A DNA stretch of 64,000 bases from Halalkalibacter nanhaiisediminis. GTDB lineage: Bacteria; Bacillota; Bacilli; Bacillales; Bacillaceae_D. This document shows positions 62,140 through 64,000 of this stretch, in pieces; position 1 is the first letter of the stretch, and the number at the start of each line of letters is the position of its first letter. The stretch lies in contig NZ_VLKZ01000004.1 of the NCBI RefSeq assembly GCF_007830185.1, forward strand, positions 1 through 64,000, written 5' to 3'. A model generated the notes under the pieces. The model ran no database searches. It saw only the letters and a program-made list of their open reading frames with translations, and was not told where the DNA came from. The translations under genes and the position numbers were made by a program.

Positions 62140-62333
62140 TAACTACACTTCCTCTAAATTAAATTAGGTCTATTTTAACATACAATGAATTGTATTTCCT
62201 AGTTAACGAATAGGGATAAAAAAGAAAAGTGTAAATGGAAATAACAGAAAAAAGGTAAAAATAAAGACATGTCCAAAATGATTCGCTACAATGGATAAAT
62301 GATCTTTTTAAAGGATGGTGTATTGATATAGAT

Positions 62334-62891
62334 ATGAAAGCACATTACTTCTTAGCGATTCCTGTCCCAAGGCAGGTACAGTCAGAACTTATTAGAGAAG
62401 CGAGAGAGAATGAAAAGCTTCCGTTTAAACGTTGGGTTCATCCAGACGATCTCCATTTGACTCTCATATTTCTTGGAGATTGCACACATTATCAGCTTGC
62501 GCAAATAAAAGAAAAGTTGGAAAATCCAATAGGTAACTGGATGAGTTTTCCAATAGAACTCTCTACTTACGGTATATTTGGACACCAGTTACAGCCTCGA
62601 GTTTTTTGGATGGGTGTGAAGGATCAGCCGAAACTGCATGCCTATCGTGAGAAGGTCTTTCAAATGTGTCAAGAGATAGGGTTTTCTCTTGATCCTCGTC
62701 CGTTTGCCCCGCATATCACTCTTGCTAGGAAATGGGCTGGAGAAAAGGATTACGTAGAAACTCTATTCGATCATAGGAGTCTGAGTCAAATAACATGGCA
62801 GGTGAACGAAATCGTTTTATATGAAACCCAATTTAATGTAGAGCCGAAATATAAAGTTGTCGAGACATTTCGTTTTGGTGGGGAACAATGA
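62334..62891 (+). CDS. thpR: RNA 2',3'-cyclic phosphodiesterase ThpR (YtlP)
   Basis: A 185-aa 2H phosphoesterase with the two HxT motifs, DDLHLTLIFLGDC (about 40) and APHITLARKW (about 125). It opens 2',3'-cyclic RNA ends to 2'-phosphates and was earlier called 2'-5' RNA ligase. The ATG at 62334 follows a stop codon in frame; AAGGATGG lies rather far upstream. It overlaps the lrgA-like gene by 4 nt, so the three last genes form an operon. Confidence 0.9.
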   Translation: MKAHYFLAIPVPRQVQSELIREARENEKLPFKRWVHPDDLHLTLIFLGDCTHYQLAQIKEKLENPIGNWMSFPIELSTYGIFGHQLQPRVFWMGVKDQPKLHAYREKVFQMCQEIGFSLDPRPFAPHITLARKWAGEKDYVETLFDHRSLSQITWQVNEIVLYETQFNVEPKYKVVETFRFGGEQ

Positions 62892-63256
62892 AATGGATCA
62901 TCATTATTATTCATATTTTAGTCTTGTCTATTTTTTATATGATAGGTGAATGGATTCAGGAAACCTTTCATTTATTCATCCCAGGAAGCATTATAGGCAT
63001 GCTTTTATTATTTACTTTGTTAGTGACAAAGGTGCTTCCTGTTCGTTTTATCGAGCAAGGGACACATCTTATTTTACAGCATATGCCGATTTTGTTCTTG
63101 CCAGTTACAGTAGGGACGATTCAATTTCTAGATTTATTTGCAGGAAAGGGAATCTTGTTAATTGTGATCGCCTTAATGAGCACGATCATGGTCTTTCTTA
63201 CTTCAGGCTGGATGGCTCAAATTTTAGCAAATAGGAAGGAGGGAGAAAAATTATGA
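62888..63256 (+). CDS. CidA/LrgA-family holin-like protein
   Basis: A 122-aa protein with four membrane helices; HLFIPGSIIGMLLLF (about 29-43) is the family signature, and PILFLPVTVGTIQFLDLF follows. CidA/LrgA act with CidB/LrgB in murein hydrolase control and pyruvate transport. It is coupled on both sides by ATGA overlaps. Cid and Lrg types cannot be separated by eye. Confidence 0.9.
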   Translation: MKWIIIIIHILVLSIFYMIGEWIQETFHLFIPGSIIGMLLLFTLLVTKVLPVRFIEQGTHLILQHMPILFLPVTVGTIQFLDLFAGKGILLIVIALMSTIMVFLTSGWMAQILANRKEGEKL

Positions 63257-63939
63257 CAATCATTACGGCTATTTTTTCTATTGTTATAACCCTCGTTGTT
63301 TACCTTATTGCAAAAGCCTTTTATAAAAAGTACCCTTATCCTTTTACTGTGCCAGTATTAATTGCAACGATGATTCTAATAATTTTACTACTTGTTTTTC
63401 GGATTCCTTATGAAACGTATTATATAGGTGCAGAGTGGATTGAGAAGCTTTTAGGTCCAGCTGTTGTAGCACTTGCTTATCCTTTGTATCGGCAAATAGA
63501 AATGTTAAAGCGTTATTTTGTCGTGATTGTTCTTAGCGTAGGAACAGGTGCTGTTGTTGGAATTATCAGTGGAATACTGCTTACGAAGTGGGTTGGTTTT
63601 GACCAATCATTCGTTTCTTTACTTGTCCCTAAATCCGTAACAACACCTGTGGCGATGGAGATTGCGACAACTCTTGGAGGGAATGCTTCTCTTGCAGCTG
63701 TGCTGGTGATGGTAGCAGGGATAGGGGGAGTCGTACTTATGCCTTATTTTTTTAAGTGGTTTAAGATTACAAATGAGTTTGGTAGGGGCATTGGGGCTGG
63801 AAGTGCTTCTCATGCGATTGGAACAGCGAAGGCCCTCGAAAACGGAGAACGTGAAGGGGCAGCTAGTTCTGTTGCGATGACACTTAGTGCAATTGTCATT
63901 GCGGTAATCGGTCCTATGCTCTTCTTTCTTTTCTACTAG
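63253..63939 (+). CDS. CidB/LrgB-family membrane protein
   Basis: A 228-aa membrane protein with the LrgB signature LGPAVVALAYPLYRQIEML (about 71), LVPKSVTTPVAMEIATTLGG (about 124) and GAGSASHAIGTAKALENGER (about 180). It is the partner of the preceding LrgA/CidA protein in pyruvate uptake or lysis control. The last 60 bases of the window carry GGAGGG at 63991-63997 for a gene that starts beyond the edge. Confidence 0.92.
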   Translation: MTIITAIFSIVITLVVYLIAKAFYKKYPYPFTVPVLIATMILIILLLVFRIPYETYYIGAEWIEKLLGPAVVALAYPLYRQIEMLKRYFVVIVLSVGTGAVVGIISGILLTKWVGFDQSFVSLLVPKSVTTPVAMEIATTLGGNASLAAVLVMVAGIGGVVLMPYFFKWFKITNEFGRGIGAGSASHAIGTAKALENGEREGAASSVAMTLSAIVIAVIGPMLFFLFY

Positions 63940-64000
63940 AAGCTATGCTATGATCATAAATAAAAAGATAAACGTAACGGCTAAACATTTGGAGGGATAA

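Noticed and set aside
1-64000. CRISPR array, rRNA, tRNA or prophage
   Set aside because: No regularly spaced repeats, no tRNA-like cloverleaf and no phage structural genes were seen.

Overview
The window is a chromosomal segment of a low-GC Gram-positive spore-forming-type bacterium, most likely a member of the Bacillaceae close to the alkaliphilic Alkalihalobacillus/Halalkalibacter group. The evidence is its AT-rich intergenic DNA, strong AAGGAGG-type ribosome binding sites with GTG/TTG starts, SAM-I, c-di-AMP and T-box leader RNAs, Fur and CcpA (cre) boxes, and a right half that reproduces the Bacillus subtilis yt-gene neighbourhood (ytkD-ytlDCA-ytmA-pckA-metK-ytoA-ytpA-ytpB-ytiB-ytqB-ytqA-leuS-ytfP-ytgP-ytzG-ytzE-pepV-ytkP-ytlP). 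No rRNA, tRNA, CRISPR array or prophage was seen.

Left part (1-17.7 kb). The left edge cuts a TnpB gene of an IS200/IS605-type element with a terminator-like hairpin in front of it. Then come a divergent pyruvate-kinase-like protein, a SIMPL-domain lipoprotein-like protein, uppP, and a Ktr/Trk potassium transporter under a c-di-AMP riboswitch. These are followed by a soluble PAS histidine kinase, a Fur-controlled siderophore ABC importer arranged divergently (binding protein against two FecCD permeases and an ATPase), a chemoreceptor of unusual topology, a CstA-family transporter, a small protein ending in Cys-Cys, and an ArsA/Get3-type ATPase.

Middle (17.8-36 kb). A coenzyme-B12-dependent diol/glycerol dehydratase operon (large, medium and small subunits, both reactivase subunits and a PduO-C/HbpS-like protein) sits next to its probable regulators, an AraC-type response regulator and a PocR-domain histidine kinase. 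No microcompartment shell genes are present and both halves carry cre sites. After it come an HAD phosphatase, a DUF606 membrane protein, a divergent pair of membrane-anchored Mrr-type nucleases, the dgk-dck deoxynucleoside kinase pair, an ABC-F ATPase, a MalY/PatB C-S lyase, a YwpF-like protein and an MFS exporter.

Right part (36-64 kb). This is conserved housekeeping: nucleotide-pool sanitation (ytkD), a YtlACD ABC importer, pckA, SAM-riboswitch-controlled metK, the ytpA/ytpB phospholipase and C35-terpene genes, T-box-controlled leuS, the murJ-type flippase ytgP with two tandem SEDS proteins (FtsW-like and RodA-like), a pseudouridine synthase, pepV, a cysteine synthase homologue, thpR, and an lrgAB/cidAB pair at the right edge.

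The points most worth a second look are a cluster of DnaA-box-like 9-mers between leuS and ytfP, the divergent pair of membrane Mrr nucleases, the CstA/CC-tail/ArsA-like cluster, the chemoreceptor that lacks an N-terminal membrane segment, the PocR kinase with no ordinary start codon, and a structured 84-nt element before ytzG.
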